The notes: a model not told the origin generated them from the sequence alone. Positions 37,518 through 49,365 are shown, numbered from the stretch's first letter. The stretch is DNA of 64,000 bases from Thelonectria olida (GCA_020736575.1 JAGPYM010000062.1:62001-126000), one strand, 5' to 3'. Numbers and translations: made by a program.

Positions 37518-37921
37518 TGTAACGGTCAGGTCGATCTCCAACAGGTAGACTAGACTGTTCTAGGTTTATGTTGGCAGAGAGGACAGGACGTTAAGGTCTG
37601 AGCAGTGCGCAAAGGTAAACAGAGGGGGTTGTTACGTCTGGTAATGTGCTCAAAGTAGATGAGTGTAACCAAGTTGTATTGAAAGCTGAAGAGCTGTGTT
37701 CTATCTAATGTGTTTAAAGGAATGTGTTTATATACTAAGTGTTCCTCCAGGGACCGATGAAGTTGAGGGATCGGTCCAGGGTAGGATCGTTGGGACCGTC
37801 GGTCGGTCCTCGTCGGTCCTTCGACGATGTCTTGCATAAGATCGTGAAAAAGTGGGGCTGTCTGCGGTTCTGCCGTCCCAGACCGCTTTGGTGGGAGTTG
37901 GGTCATGCATGGGCCGTGACA
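37518..37921 (-). repeat. Gypsy-1 5' LTR (404 bp)
   Basis: Identical by eye to the copy at 29609-30012 and followed by the CTAGG target duplication. Confidence 0.95.
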
Positions 37922-39950
37922 CTAGGTCTAAAGGAAATATTATTTTAATAGACCTTTTAACTATATATAGCATTTCTTATAAAAAGGGCACTATAAGTAT
38001 AATATTATATTCTAATAATTATATTAATATACTAAGTAAAATAATAGTTAAGCTTTTTATTAGTAATATTTAAATTAAATAGAGAATATATATTATACTA
38101 TTAGAAAGAGTTTTAATTAGCTTTATTTTAAGTATACTATTTATTAAATTAGTAAGAGTTTTATTTAATTATTTATTTAAGGATAATATAATATTATTTT
38201 AATATTAATTGGGTAATATATATATTATTACCCCTATTATAAGTAATATTTATTAGAAGCCTTTAAAAATAGGCTAATATTCTTAAGTATATAAAATGAC
38301 TTTTTATAATATTAATATTTTCTCTACTTGCAATTAGAACTAATATAATAATATACTATTATAAGAAAATATTTATGTAATTAAATAAATTTTAAAAGAA
38401 GGAGTTATAAATGTGCTCTTAGCTATTACTAATTATATTATTAAAAAATATTTTAATATACTTTAGGAGGCTAAGGACGAACTGCAATTTCTTTATATAG
38501 GCCCTTAGCTAGGCCAGAAGGTTATTAAAATTAATACTATATATAAAGAGAAAAAACTAAAAGTTTACCTACTTAATAATATTCTATTTAATAGAACTAT
38601 TCCTAAGGGAGATCCTTACTAGAAAGAGAAAAAATAAAATAAAGTTATATATCTATTAAATAAGAACTTAAACTATACTAACTATATTATATTAAAATTC
38701 TCCAAATTAAAACTAGAATCTTATTTTAATACTAAAAGACTTTAAGCTTTAACTAATTAAGTCTCTAATATATTAACCCTAAAAGAAATTAACATTTTTT
38801 ATTAAATATTATTTAACTAAGAAGCTGCTTTAGTATAGGAATTTAAGTATTATAAATTAGTTAACCCTATTATTACACCCTTGCAAGTTATTAAAGTTAT
38901 TAAATATAAAGCTTAGTAAGTAGGTAGTATTCCTATTCTAAAGGGAGCTAAAGGACTAGCTATTAACCTACTTAAAACATATATAAAAAGAAGGATTTTA
39001 AAGGAAGAATATATAATATATAGGAATCCTTAGTTTCTTATTTAAAAGAAGGATAAAAGCTATAAATTAATTAATTTAGCTATATACTATAATAGGTATA
39101 CCCTTTGTAATGCCTTAAGCCCTATGGGAGCTAAGGAGTTTTTTAAAAACTTTAAAATATGCAAAATCCTCTCCTTACTTAACTTCTTTTCTAAATATAA
39201 CTAAGTTCTACTAGATAAGAAAAGCCAAAACTTAACTATATTTAATATACCAATTAGCCTTTTACATATATATATATTATTTTAAGGAGCTACTAATTTA
39301 ATAGCACAGTTTATTTAAATTATTACTTAAATTCTATTTAATCTTATTTTATATATTTATTAACCCTTTTTTAATAATATTATAATTAAAGGACCCATAA
39401 CTAAATATAAAGGAAATAAGGTTATGCCTAGGGTTTATTAATTTGTCCTTAAGCATCTAATTAATATTAATAACATGCTTTTTAATATTAAATTATCTAA
39501 ATATACTATTTTAGGAATAAAGTCTAAGTTTTACTAACTTATTATAAAGGATGCGCCTCTTCCTAACCTATTAACTTCCCTTATTAATAAAATTGCACTA
39601 TTATTTAAGGGAATTATAGCTATTAATAGAGCTAGATATATTAATATAATAAACAATATTATTCTCTAATATAAAGATTAAATTAATTAAATAGGTTCTA
39701 AGTATTTTATAAAGAAAATAATTAAAGAATTTACTAATTGTATTAAATTACTTATTATTATAAATAGGTCCGTCTAGTATATTAAATAATCTAATATATA
39801 TGCTTTATATATGCCTGCTAGTATAATTAATTCTAATACTTAAGCAAATATTTATAATATAATTAGTTTATAATAGGCTGTAACTTTATTAGTAAAAGAG
39901 CAGAAGTTTATAAGGGATACTTAAATATAAAAATGTTAAAATTAATAAGA
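37922..39950 (+). pseudogene. Gypsy-3 protease/reverse transcriptase relic, RIP-saturated
   Basis: The protease frame starts left of Gypsy-1 (AIINTR at 29588-29608, formerly AxIDxG) and continues at 37927 (SKGNIILIDLLTIY). Further on the RT reads, with stops as Gln: PILKGAKGLAINLLKTYIKR, YRNPQFLIQKKDKSYKLIN, LSLLNFFSKYNQVLLDKKSQ, LTIFNIPISLLHIYILFQGA and TNLIAQFIQIITQILF. The catalytic pair expected as F-I-D-D is FFNNIIIKGP (about 39367-39395), so both Asp have become Asn by G-to-A change. The frame goes on through KVMPRVYQFVLKHL to about 39900. RNase H and integrase are not recognised. This is the oldest element in the window. Confidence 0.7.
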
Positions 39951-40120
39951 CTAATCTATAGATTAAGGATAGTATACTAAAGAGATATAAATAGGAATTA
40001 AAACTAAGGGACTAATCTAATTGGATATGTTTATAAAAGCTATTTATAAAAAATGCCTTAATACTAATATAAAAGATATAAGTTTTAAGGGCGAGATAGT
40101 CTTTTATAGAAAGGTATATA

Positions 40121-40515
40121 ATAGGGACTTTAAGCTACCTCTATTTAAAATGGAACTAGAGGAAATTACTATTTTAAGATAAGCTAGCTAGTATAGTAAA
40201 TTTAATTGGCTGCCCGGCTATATAAGGAAATAAAGGCCTTTTTAAGGAATCCAAACTGTTTAAAATATTAGTAAAATTAAGAATTTAAGTAAGCTTTTTA
40301 TAATAAAAATTAAAAGTTATTTTTTTAAATATTTTCTTATATAATTAATTATTTAATACTCTTTCTAATAATATATCTCTTAAATTAAGGTTTATTAGCA
40401 TCCTTTAGTTTAAAATAATATAAAGCAACCCTTTAAAATACTATTTATTTTAACCCTTTCTTACTTTATTTAAAGTTGTTAGTTAGTTTCTTAGCCTCCC
40501 TTACTCCCTATATTA
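40121..40515. repeat. 395-bp repeat, copy 2
   Basis: Direct repeat of 24753-25147. It encodes the same MELEEITIL and FNWLPGYIRK residues on the plus strand downstream of the Gypsy-3 RT relic, so it is probably the 3' coding end of that element. Confidence 0.7.
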
Positions 40516-40910
40516 CTAGTCTCCTTCTTGCTTATATTTCTAAGGCTAATAATATCTACCTATTACTAGTAGTTAATAAAGTGGCTATTATTTTTATTAA
40601 AAATAGCTTAATTATTATTAATACTATCCTTATGCTTTTTATTAGTATTTTTTATAATATTAAGCTTATTAAATTATATACTATTAATTAAGTTTTAAAA
40701 GTAGGTATAAGTAATAGAAATGCTATTTACTTAAAAAATTTACAATTGTACTTAAAAGTTAAAATAGAGTGCTTATTTAAGCTATTTAATAGAAAAGATC
40801 TTTTTAATTAACTAGAGAAATAGAATGTTAAAATTAGATTAGTTTAAATGGGCCAAGTTAATAATATAAAAGAAATTGGGCTTTAAAAGCTTAATTCTAT
40901 TAGGTTACTT

Positions 40911-41342
40911 ATCATTTGTAATATTCTGTATTTTCTACAGCTAGCCCTATTTCATATTATTTACAGGGGGAAAACCTCTGGCCTTTAGGCGCGCACGGAA
41001 TCAAACGCCCCTGTGGGCAATTGGCTACAGCACGCAGCCACACAATTAACTAACCAATAGCTAACACAATATGCCTCGGCCTCTGAAACCAGCCTTCAGC
41101 TCTCATAATAGTAGGAAATCCACCAATCGTACCTAATTATTTGCACACTGACGCAGCGCAGGCCAATCAGAAAGCCCTTTTGCGGGTGGCCCAGGAGCGT
41201 CGCAGAATTTGCTTGCGCTTAACTGGCTGCCGGCTGCCGGAATTGAACCGACTGCAGTTTTTTTCGTCCCCAACCCAGGTTCCCAATCTGAGAGGTTCAG
41301 CTTAACTGCGACCAGAGACGTGCCACTACGCCCCAAGCCGGG
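40911..41342 (-). mobile_element. tRNA-derived SINE, copy 2, with 12-bp target duplication
   Basis: This 432-bp copy is bracketed by ATTAGGTTACTT at 40899-40910 and 41343-41354. The B-box complement is at 41239-41249. It differs from copy 1 (28725-29151) by roughly a dozen bases, only some of them RIP-type transitions. Both copies share orientation. Confidence 0.85.
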
Positions 41343-41354
41343 ATTAGGTTACTT

Positions 41355-44300
41355 GTAAAGTTTAAAAGTTATAATTTTAACTAATAAGTTAGAAGAAAGG
41401 AGTTAAGTTTTAATATTAAAATGCTTAGTCTATTTAAAAAATAACTCTAATTTAATAGTAAAAATAGCCTAGCTATTAGGAGCAGTTAGAAAGTCTATAT
41501 AAGTAAGCAGGAGCAAATTAAATAGCAGCTCTAAGTTAAGTACTATTAAAAGCATATACTATATATTTAGTAGTATTATAATAGTTTTTTTAATAACTTG
41601 CTTTTAAATTTTAAAACCTATAGTAGGGGTAAATAGAGGCTTTTTTATAATAGCAACTTTAGGCATATTAGTATAATATATACTCTTAAGAAATTAGTTA
41701 ATAGTAGCTCCGCTTAAGCTATAGCTAGCGAAAATAATACTTTCCAGTTTATAAATGTTAAGCTTTCTAACAAACTAGTTAACACTTATAGCTGGAGTTA
41801 ATTAGTTTATATTAGTAAAGGGCGTCCTGTGTGAATTAGTTCTAATTTCTAGCGCTAGATCCTTATTTAGGCCTTGCGGGCCTTATAAACTGCAGGAGAT
41901 ATATTATAGGAGATTTTAATATAGGGAATCTCCTGGCAGGCAGCTAAGTCCTTAGGATTGCAAATAAAGGTAGTAATAGTACTACTATTATAATACTCCG
42001 GGGTAAAAATAATAATACTATTAAAGGCTAAGGAGCTTGCAATATATAAGTATAAGTTTCGGCCTCTATTTAAACTATAAGAGAAGATTATAATAGGCTA
42101 TTAGTAGTTCTTAGTTGTGTTTTTATAAAGTGTTATATTTTTATAAATAGAAATAGTAGTGTAGTAAAAATGTTAGGGGAAAAAATAAGAGGAACTTAGC
42201 TAGTATAGGACTAATATTAAAAAACTTAATATAGGCTAAAAGGTACTACTTTTAGGGAGTAAAAAGCTAACTAATACACTTCTTACTAAATGTAAGTGCA
42301 ATAGGGTAGAACATATAAAATTAAATTATATAAATGTTGCTAGCGCCTTTAAAAATAGAAGCTAGTAATTTAAAGTTAAAATGGGCAACTTGATATTAAT
42401 AGTACTAACTTTATAAGGGCTAGTATATTTAGGAAAGGCAGGCACTAGGCTTAACCTTAAGAGGTATAAAGCTAGTTTTATAACTATAGTAGGCATTATT
42501 TAATTACAGTTTATAATATTAAATATAAATATTTACTCCTTTATATAGTACTTTATACCACGTGCTATATTATATATATAATACTATTAGATAACTAGCT
42601 AAACTATAGCTAGTAATAGCTTATTAGTTAGCCTCTATTACTTTTAATTTGCTATTAAGAAGCTTATAATAATAGTAAGCTAATTAGTTCTTATGCAAGC
42701 TGTACCTTATAGTATATATATACTTATAAAGAAACTATAACTATATAAACATGTCTACTAGTATTATTTATATTACAAGTTAAACTAATTATAGTAATTA
42801 CTTTATTATATATATTAAATATATATATATTATAAGTCTTAGCTGCCTCCTAAAGCTTGCTTTCCAATCTAGTATAAAAGTTAGCTTATTAGCTTAATAG
42901 TATTATTAAGTTAAATAAGAGTTAGTCTCTAGTTAAACTAAATATACTACTAATTTCCTTTATAGCTACTCTTATCTTATTAAACTTTATAGTATATTTA
43001 GGGAAATGTAAGCTTTTATTTTTATTACTAGATAGTATATAAGAGCTTATATTTTCTTAAAATTAGCAAGTTTATATAAGCAATACTATTAGAAAAGTAA
43101 TATAAATATTATTACTAGTATAATAACTCACTTTTAGTCTCTAATTTGTAAGCTATTATTATAATTAGTAGTTATTTTCTCTCTTTTTAAAATAGATATA
43201 ATATATTTAATTACTTTCTTAGTTAAAATTTAAAGCAGCCTACTAGATATTCTATCTATTATTAGTATTTCTTTATAGCTCGGCTAATAGCACTTATATA
43301 TCTAGCTGCTTACTTATAAATTTAAATATTAGTATTATTATTTTAATAGTCTGCTTTGTCTCCTTGTTTTTTACTTTGTGGTCTTTATTAATAGGCCTAA
43401 ATTAAGTTAGAAAAGTAATAGAAAATATAGTGCTGGAATTATATTAGCTTATTTATACTAATTCTAGCTAGGTTATACTTATTAGAAGAGATTTATAAAA
43501 CCTAAGGTATAGAGTTTACTATTAATAGCAATATCTATTATAACTGCTATATATATTATATATACTAAGTATGCTAAAATTTAAGGCTAGTATGCTAGAA
43601 GCTTGGTTGGAAAGCTAGTTCGGCCTAGATTGCCTCTCTCTTCTTTTAAATTGCCTCCCTCTTCTTCTAGATTGCCTCTCTCTTCCAAGCCAGCTCTCTC
43701 TTCCAAATCGCCTCTTAAATTGTAGGATGCAGTCTCTTCTCAGCCTGCTATTTAATTATAGCGGCTTTTTTAGATAGAGGGCAAAGAAAAGGAAAGAAGG
43801 AATAAATATATTATTACTTAAAGGTAGTAGGAAGAGATAGCTATATATAAGAATTGGAAATTTTAAGAAAAAGAAGTTTTATTTTAATACTCTAGCTATA
43901 AAATATATAAGTTTAATTATAGTTATTTCTAGATTATATAATATATACTTCCACTTTTAGTCCTTAGGTTAATAGGTAAAAGAAAGTTATTTTTATCCCT
44001 TTTAAGCTTGCCTAAAAGTGGATCCTATAAAACTAACTACCCCCCTCCCCCCAGGTTAGTTTTTATTAGTAATAGAGTGTTATTAGTAAAACCCGTTTTA
44101 TAATAATAGTAAGCATAGTTTATAAGTGGGCGCTTAACTAAAAGAAATATAAAAATCTTAACTATAATATAAGCGTTTTTATATACTATATTATTAGTCT
44201 ATAAGGAGGTTATAATATAGTATAGTATAATATATATAGTATAGTACTAATACTATTTCTTTAGGTTCTTATATATATAACTTCTCTATTAGGGGATCTT

Positions 44301-45784
44301 ATTACACAGCTATTATTTTATTAATATAACTATTATATAGTTAAGACTAAATTTACTCTAGTCTAAAAAATAAGAAATAATAAGAGGGATTCTTATACTA
44401 GAATCCGCACCCACTTACTTAGCCTCTTTATAGTAATAATACTTTCTAATTATAAACTGGGCAGCTACTACTAGATCCTATAAAATCTTATACTCCTAGT
44501 AGTAATACCTCTCCCAGATGCTTTTAATAAAGCTATTCTTAGCATTTTTAGCAAATTGGGGATTAAAAACAAATAGCAGCTTTCGGACTAACCTTATAAA
44601 GCTCTTTTAATAACTTGCTTAAAGTTATACTTAAGGCGAACTGGATTGTATTAGGATTGTCTTACTAATAGCCTGGGTTATCTATTCCAACTATACTATT
44701 ATCTTAGTTAAGCTTTTATATTAGTTTTATAGTAACCTTCCTAAAGTAAAGGATGTTCTAGGCTTTAATTTTTAGGGAGATAACTTGCAATAGCTCTTGT
44801 CCGCTTATACCTATTAGTAGCTTATAATCCAAAAGGGATAGGCCCTATCTAATAGGCATAAAATATAATAATAGTATACTAACTTTTATATAGCCTTTAT
44901 AGCTTACTAGAATGTTCTTATAGCTTAATAACTTATATTTATATCTAATTTTCTAAATTAACTTTAAGCTATTTAAAACCTAATACCTATTAAGCCTAAG
45001 GTTTATAATATTAATTATTCTTACTTACCTATCCTAGTATTATCCCTAGCTATAGAGAAGTTAAATAGGCAGGAGATATTATAAAATGCTTAAAAGATAG
45101 CCTTATATTTTTAAAAACTAAGTAAAGGGATTCTTTTATAATAAAAGTATTTAAAACGTGTATAGTATTCTTATACTACAATTTATAAAATATAAGTAAG
45201 AGGTCTTTTACCTTACTAGTTAGGTATTTTTATATACTTATAATAGTTACAAGTTATACCTTAAAGCAAGCAATAGTAATCTTCCTACTAAGGTTAAAAA
45301 TATTAACAGGCAACTGCTAGAAAGATAACTATAAAAACTCTAAACAAACTAGTTTATTTACTAATATAAAAAGCTTATCTTACTAAATGCTTTAAACAGT
45401 TAAAGTAATATATTTATCCTATTAAATCTTTCTAATCTTTTTAACTAGTAGCCCTATTTAGGGGTAACTATTAGTAGCAGCTATATATATTAATACTTTA
45501 GTTCTATTACTTAAGTTAATATTAAATTTAATATACCTCTTCCAGTTAGTATTTATAAGGGCCACATTTGCTAATATTTTAATAATACTACCTAGGTTAA
45601 TATTAAATTTAATATACCTCTTTTAATTAGTATTTATAAACTCTATATTAATTTAAGGAATAAAGAAAGTAACTTAATAGAAAATGTAAAAAAGTTTAAT
45701 AGTATTATATTATATAATATATATATATAGTAATATTTATAAGATAGTTTATAAAGTATATTAAAATAAAAGAATTTTAAACTA
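41355..45784. other. RIP-mutated AT-rich block with unassigned relics
   Basis: Long pseudo-open stretches occur on both strands. Near 41560-42070 the minus strand reads FTPEYYNSSTITTFICNP and AVYKARKA, while the plus strand reads AAKSLGLQIKVVIV; I cannot decide which was coding. Near 44440-45000 the minus strand reads LSLLDYKLLIGISGQELLQV and GIDNPGY. A pyrimidine-rich minisatellite with a GATTGCCTCTCTCTTC-like unit lies at about 43628-43715. None of these is identified. Confidence 0.4.
45503..45645 (+). repeat. Imperfect direct repeat (about 42 bp, two copies)
   Basis: GTTAATATTAAATTTAATAT followed by ACCTCTT and TTAGTATTTATA occurs at about 45513-45555 and 45598-45641, separated by about 40 bases. 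Confidence 0.6.
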
Positions 45785-45789
45785 AAAAC

Positions 45790-46021
45790 TATAATAGACT
45801 GGCCCTAGGGCGTCTGCAAATAGGCGTCAATTATAATATTAATAAACTTAAAAGGAAAGAAAGCTCTTCCCTCTTAATATGCTCTAAGGCTTTATTAATA
45901 TTCCCATATCATATGACCTAGCCCTCATACTCCCCATTATACGCGTCCGCTCCGGGTGCGGGCCGCACGCGTGTCGCACGCGTGCATGACTAAGATATAG
46001 GCGCAGCCCAAATCCATAATA
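45790..46021 (-). repeat. Gypsy-2 3' LTR (232 bp)
   Basis: Same length as the copy at 55985-56216. Differences are mainly C/T and G/A transitions. Confidence 0.9.
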
Positions 46022-46090
46022 TACCCTCCTACTCCAGTCTATACGCGGCCCGCTAACGGGTGAAAATTTCTCCATTACCGTTATATGAGT

Positions 46091-46240
46091 GCCCTGTATT
46101 CGCATTAGGGTCATTATAGTAAGGGTCGTGCTATTATCTCGTTGCCCTGCGTTCGTGCCGGAGTCGTCATGGTGAGGGTCGTGTTGTTGTCTTATTACCC
46201 TGCGTTTATATCGGTGTTATTATAGTGAGGGTCGCCCCAC
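46091..46240. repeat. Tandem repeat, three copies with a 53-bp period
   Basis: Units start at 46091, 46144 and 46197 (the last is partial), each with CCCTG near its start and AGGGTCGTG or AGGGTCGCC later. They lie just inside the 3' LTR of Gypsy-2 and about 100 bases upstream of the antisense transcript's pyrimidine-rich leader. Confidence 0.85.
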
Positions 46241-46264
46241 TTCTGGCCCCACTATATTAGCTGT

Positions 46265-46345
46265 TAATATAATAACAACTCCCTCTCGTTTCTTCTTTAT
46301 TTTCCTTCCTTTCCTTCACACTTTCCTTCTCTTCCGTGGCGCTTT
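46265..46345 (+). promoter_or_regulatory. Pyrimidine-rich tract upstream of the antisense ORF
   Basis: A nearly pure C/T stretch with CTTCCTTTCC-type runs, as often seen around transcription starts of fungal genes, precedes the spliced antisense ORF of Gypsy-2. Confidence 0.4.
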
Positions 46346-46540
46346 CTCTTCCTTTTCCTTTGCGCTTTCTAACCTCGGCTTCTTCTGTTGCGAACATCCT
46401 CCTGGCTCTTCCGTCGCTCTTTCTTCCGACCGCTTGCTGCCCCCTCGCCGCTAACGTCATTTATCCTCCCCGTCTTCCGGCTATCCCCTCCTCGCACAAC
46501 ATCTCGTCCCCCGCTCTCCCCCCCCCGCCCCCGTATCGCT

Positions 46541-47640
46541 AGTAAGTCCTTCCCAGTACTCCTCCGCCTCGTGTACTATGCTAATCTTTTCCGGCAAGTG
46601 TCTGCTGCCGCTGGTGCCCCCCCTCCCGATCCCAACCGTAGTGGCGATAATCCGTTCCGTCGCCGTGCCGCGTGCACTCCCAAGAAGAAACGGGCCCTAG
46701 GTGGTTATCTGGTGGAGGGAGACTCCTCCGATGAGGAGTCGGCCCCTCCCCAGCAGGTAACGCAGGTTTGCGTCAATTATGTCAAGTGGCTGCTCTCGAA
46801 CGGCGAGTACACCTGTGTTATCTCCTGTGGTGCGTCCTGCCAGGCTTGCCGTCGTGCCCATGCGTCTTGCTCTTAGGCAGAAGAGCATGGCAACCAACCC
46901 GACTCTCTGCCGTGCTGTTCGCAACCTCCTCAACTGTGCTGCCGCTGGCGGCCACATTGTGACTCCTGGCCGTGCCCGTTCCGAGGGCGTCCCCGGGCGA
47001 AAGCCTGTTTTTTCCCAAGAGTTCACCCGTCTCGGTTGCGCCTGGCGTGAGGCGTTTAATGCCGCCATGCGTTCCCCCGCCCCCGCCCAGTCTGCATACG
47101 CCCCCTCCTCCGCCCCCTCGTCGAACCTAACGACCCCCCAGGCCGAACGCTCCCTCGTCCTGTCTGGGTCCCAGTTGAGCCCGATCCCCTTCCCCCTGCC
47201 TGCTGCCTCGTCCCAACGCGCCCCCCAGCAGGCTATCGCTGCTCTCAACCAGCTCGCTATTAGTTTCCAGCACAATCTCGCCCAACTCTCAGTACGTACC
47301 TATTACACTTGCCTTTTAACTTTACTAACCCTTCGTGCAGCAGCAATTTGCCGATGCCGATACCGCCCGTGTCTTCCGTAAGACAGCGATAGAAAGTGCC
47401 CGCATCTCCCGCGAAGAGGCCGTCGAGAATGCTCGCATCGCTCGCGAGGAGGAGGCTGCCCTCCGCCGTGAGGCGGCCGAAGATGCCCGCGAGCGACGCA
47501 CGCAGCAGCTGATTGCTGCCATCGCTGGGACTCCCCGCCGCCCCCGCCCCCGCCGCCGCAGACGCTCTGCATCTCCTAATAATGAGCTTGTCGAGATCGA
47601 GGAGGATGATGTTGTGGAGGATGAGGAACTCTTTAAGTAG
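46541..47640 (+). CDS. Antisense accessory gene of Gypsy-2: Cys-cluster/coiled-coil protein
   Basis: This is a GC-rich, intron-containing gene opposite to gag-pol. Intron 46542-46598 (gtaagt, gctaatc, caag) joins A to TG to make a start codon (MSAAAGAPPPDP). Intron 47292-47340 (gtacgt, ctaacc, gcag) joins QHNLAQLS to QQFADADTARV. The N-terminal third is Pro/Arg-rich with an acidic GDSSDEES. It then carries VCVNYVKWLL, TCVISCGASCQACRRAHASC: a CxxC module, with one expected Cys replaced by Tyr, plus a C-x2-C-x6-C module. The last 100 residues are an Arg/Glu/Ala-rich helix (ISREEAVENARIAREEEAAL) and an acidic tail. One extra base near 46875 breaks the frame; without it the protein would be about 331 residues. 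I do not know a named family. The design matches the antisense ORF of Gypsy-1. Confidence 0.6.
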
Positions 47641-47819
47641 ACGCCCCTCCCCCTCCCCAGGCCTGACCGTCCCCGCCCCCGCCCCCAACCCGCCCCCGCC
47701 CCGCCCCGCGTCCTATGCGGGTTTCTACCGTCATATATAAGTAGTTTAGTTTATTATGGTTAAAGAGATTTTCCGTCAGTGCCGTTATGCATGCAGCCTG
47801 TTATTTATCTTCGCGTTCC

Positions 47820-49241
47820 CCCATTCCGCCTCAAACTCATCTAGTGCTAGTATGTCTTTAATATTCTCTAATAGTACCCACATTAGGTTATCGTATCCTT
47901 TCCACTTTACTAACACCTACTAATATCCACCTCGGCCGCGTGCGTTCTTTACGGCGAGGATCTTCTTAATATAATATTCTTCCTCCATTTCTCCCGTATC
48001 TTCAGAGGGGACCCACTTGGGGTCCGGGCGTAAATCCAAAAGGACCTAGGAAGGCAACAGGTCGGCCGCGGCCCGCTCTACTAAGTCCATATAGAAGGTC
48101 TTATATACGTCGCCTGGCACGTTAAGAATGACATTTAAGGCGTCTTTTAGCCCTACTACTATATATTTAGCATATTTCTAATTTAGCTTCTTACTCGGCC
48201 GGTTTGTTATTATATTTCATAGTAATAGCCACACCCGGTCGCCAATCCGAAATCGCTCCGCTAGCCTCTGGGATTTTTATATGGACTCCTATTGCCATTA
48301 TTATACAAATGCGATTGCAGCTTATGCGAGTTCCATGCCTTCCCTTAAGTGGGTATGGAATACTACTGCCCGCCCCTTTGGCGACAAGCAGCTTGCTTCT
48401 GGGTAGTCCACCCGTTAGATAAGGTCCATATTATAGCTATTAAGGAGCTTATTTGGGCTCATCCCCGTGACTAATAAGTCCCTATTGTTTAGCTTTAGTT
48501 ACATGGCGGCGAGGTGGTCCTTCCAGTCTAATTAAGAGAAGGCAACAACTACACGCAAGACTGCTTAAATCTCCTAATTTGCTCGCTCCGTCCCGCCGTC
48601 TGTCTCTAGGTGGAAGGCTATAAATAGGAGTTATTCGACCCCTATAAGTTTATAAAGTATGGCCTAGAACTTTCCAACCCAGTCCGACCCTCTATTACTA
48701 ATAATCTATAATAGGAATCTATAGAAACGCCACCAGCAGTCCCTAAATTGCTCTACACACGCCTCAGCTGCTATTAACATTATGGCCTCCAGCTGGATGT
48801 ATTTAGAGAGACAGTCTATAATAACCATTAGGTATTATAGGTCGTCCTTCTCTTTTACCGGCAAATCCACCATAAAGTCAACTAATATTTATAACTAGTA
48901 TCTATCCGCAATAGGCAGTAGTCGGAATAGTCCTTAGCGCCGGCGTCTTGAGTTATGGCTGCCAACGCAATAGCAGTTTCGAACTAGCTGCACAACTTTT
49001 AATAACATTCCGTCCTAATAGTAATCGCATTATAGAGTGAGGAAGGTTATATTCTTCCCAGCATGACCTATTACTTTATAGACCTATTATGCAATTATTA
49101 TTATAAGCGGCTCCCATATAGGGATCTAGAGGCAGTCCCGGTATATAAGCGCTCCTTGTGCATTTAGCCCGCAATCTACAATCTATTCCATTATAGTGGC
49201 TTCCTTTAAGAATTTCCTCTATCCATTCCATACAGTAAGGG
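47820..49241 (-). pseudogene. Gypsy-2 integrase core and chromodomain, RIP-damaged
   Basis: On the minus strand, with stops read as Gln or Trp, the frame gives VDFMVDLP, LMVIIDCLSKYIQLEA, AEACVEQFRDCWWRF, ISNRGSDWVGKF, HLETDGGTERANQEI and MSPNKLLNSYNMDLIQRVDYP. This is a Ty3/Gypsy integrase core in which the second catalytic Asp (ISDRG) is Asn. Near 47850-47950 comes VLVKWKGYDNLMWVLLENI, a chromodomain. At least ten in-frame TAG/TAA codons occur. The upstream part is cut off by the hAT insertion. Confidence 0.8.
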
Positions 49242-49249
49242 CCCGGGCC

Positions 49250-49365
49250 CATACCTGGGCGTTTGAGTTAACTCATGAGTTTCGACCCTTTTAACTCACT
49301 CATATGAGTTACGGCCTAGCCATAACTCACTCATGAGTTTAACTCAGACTCATGAGTCAACTCAC
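49250..49365. repeat. hAT left terminal and subterminal repeats
   Basis: The left TIR is followed by at least six ACTCAT or TGAGT units, including palindromes AACTCATGAGTT and ACTCATATGAGT and one TGAGTCA. These are likely transposase-binding sites. Confidence 0.7.

Larger units (their letters stand above)
29609..37921 (-). mobile_element. Gypsy-1: complete chromovirus LTR retrotransposon
   Basis: This is an 8,313-bp element flanked by the 5-bp duplication CTAGG (29604-29608 and 37922-37926). Its two 404-bp LTRs (29609-30012 and 37518-37921) begin TG, end CA, and are identical by eye, indicating recent insertion. Gag and pol lie on the minus strand, so the 5' LTR is the right one. Base composition is normal and no RIP-type stops are seen, unlike the surrounding DNA. 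The insertion interrupts protease codons of the older Gypsy-3 relic. A plus-strand ORF lies between pol and the 3' LTR. Confidence 0.95.

Noticed and set aside
46091..46240. CRISPR-like array
   Set aside because: Three contiguous 53-bp units without spacers in a eukaryotic LTR element. It is an ordinary tandem repeat.
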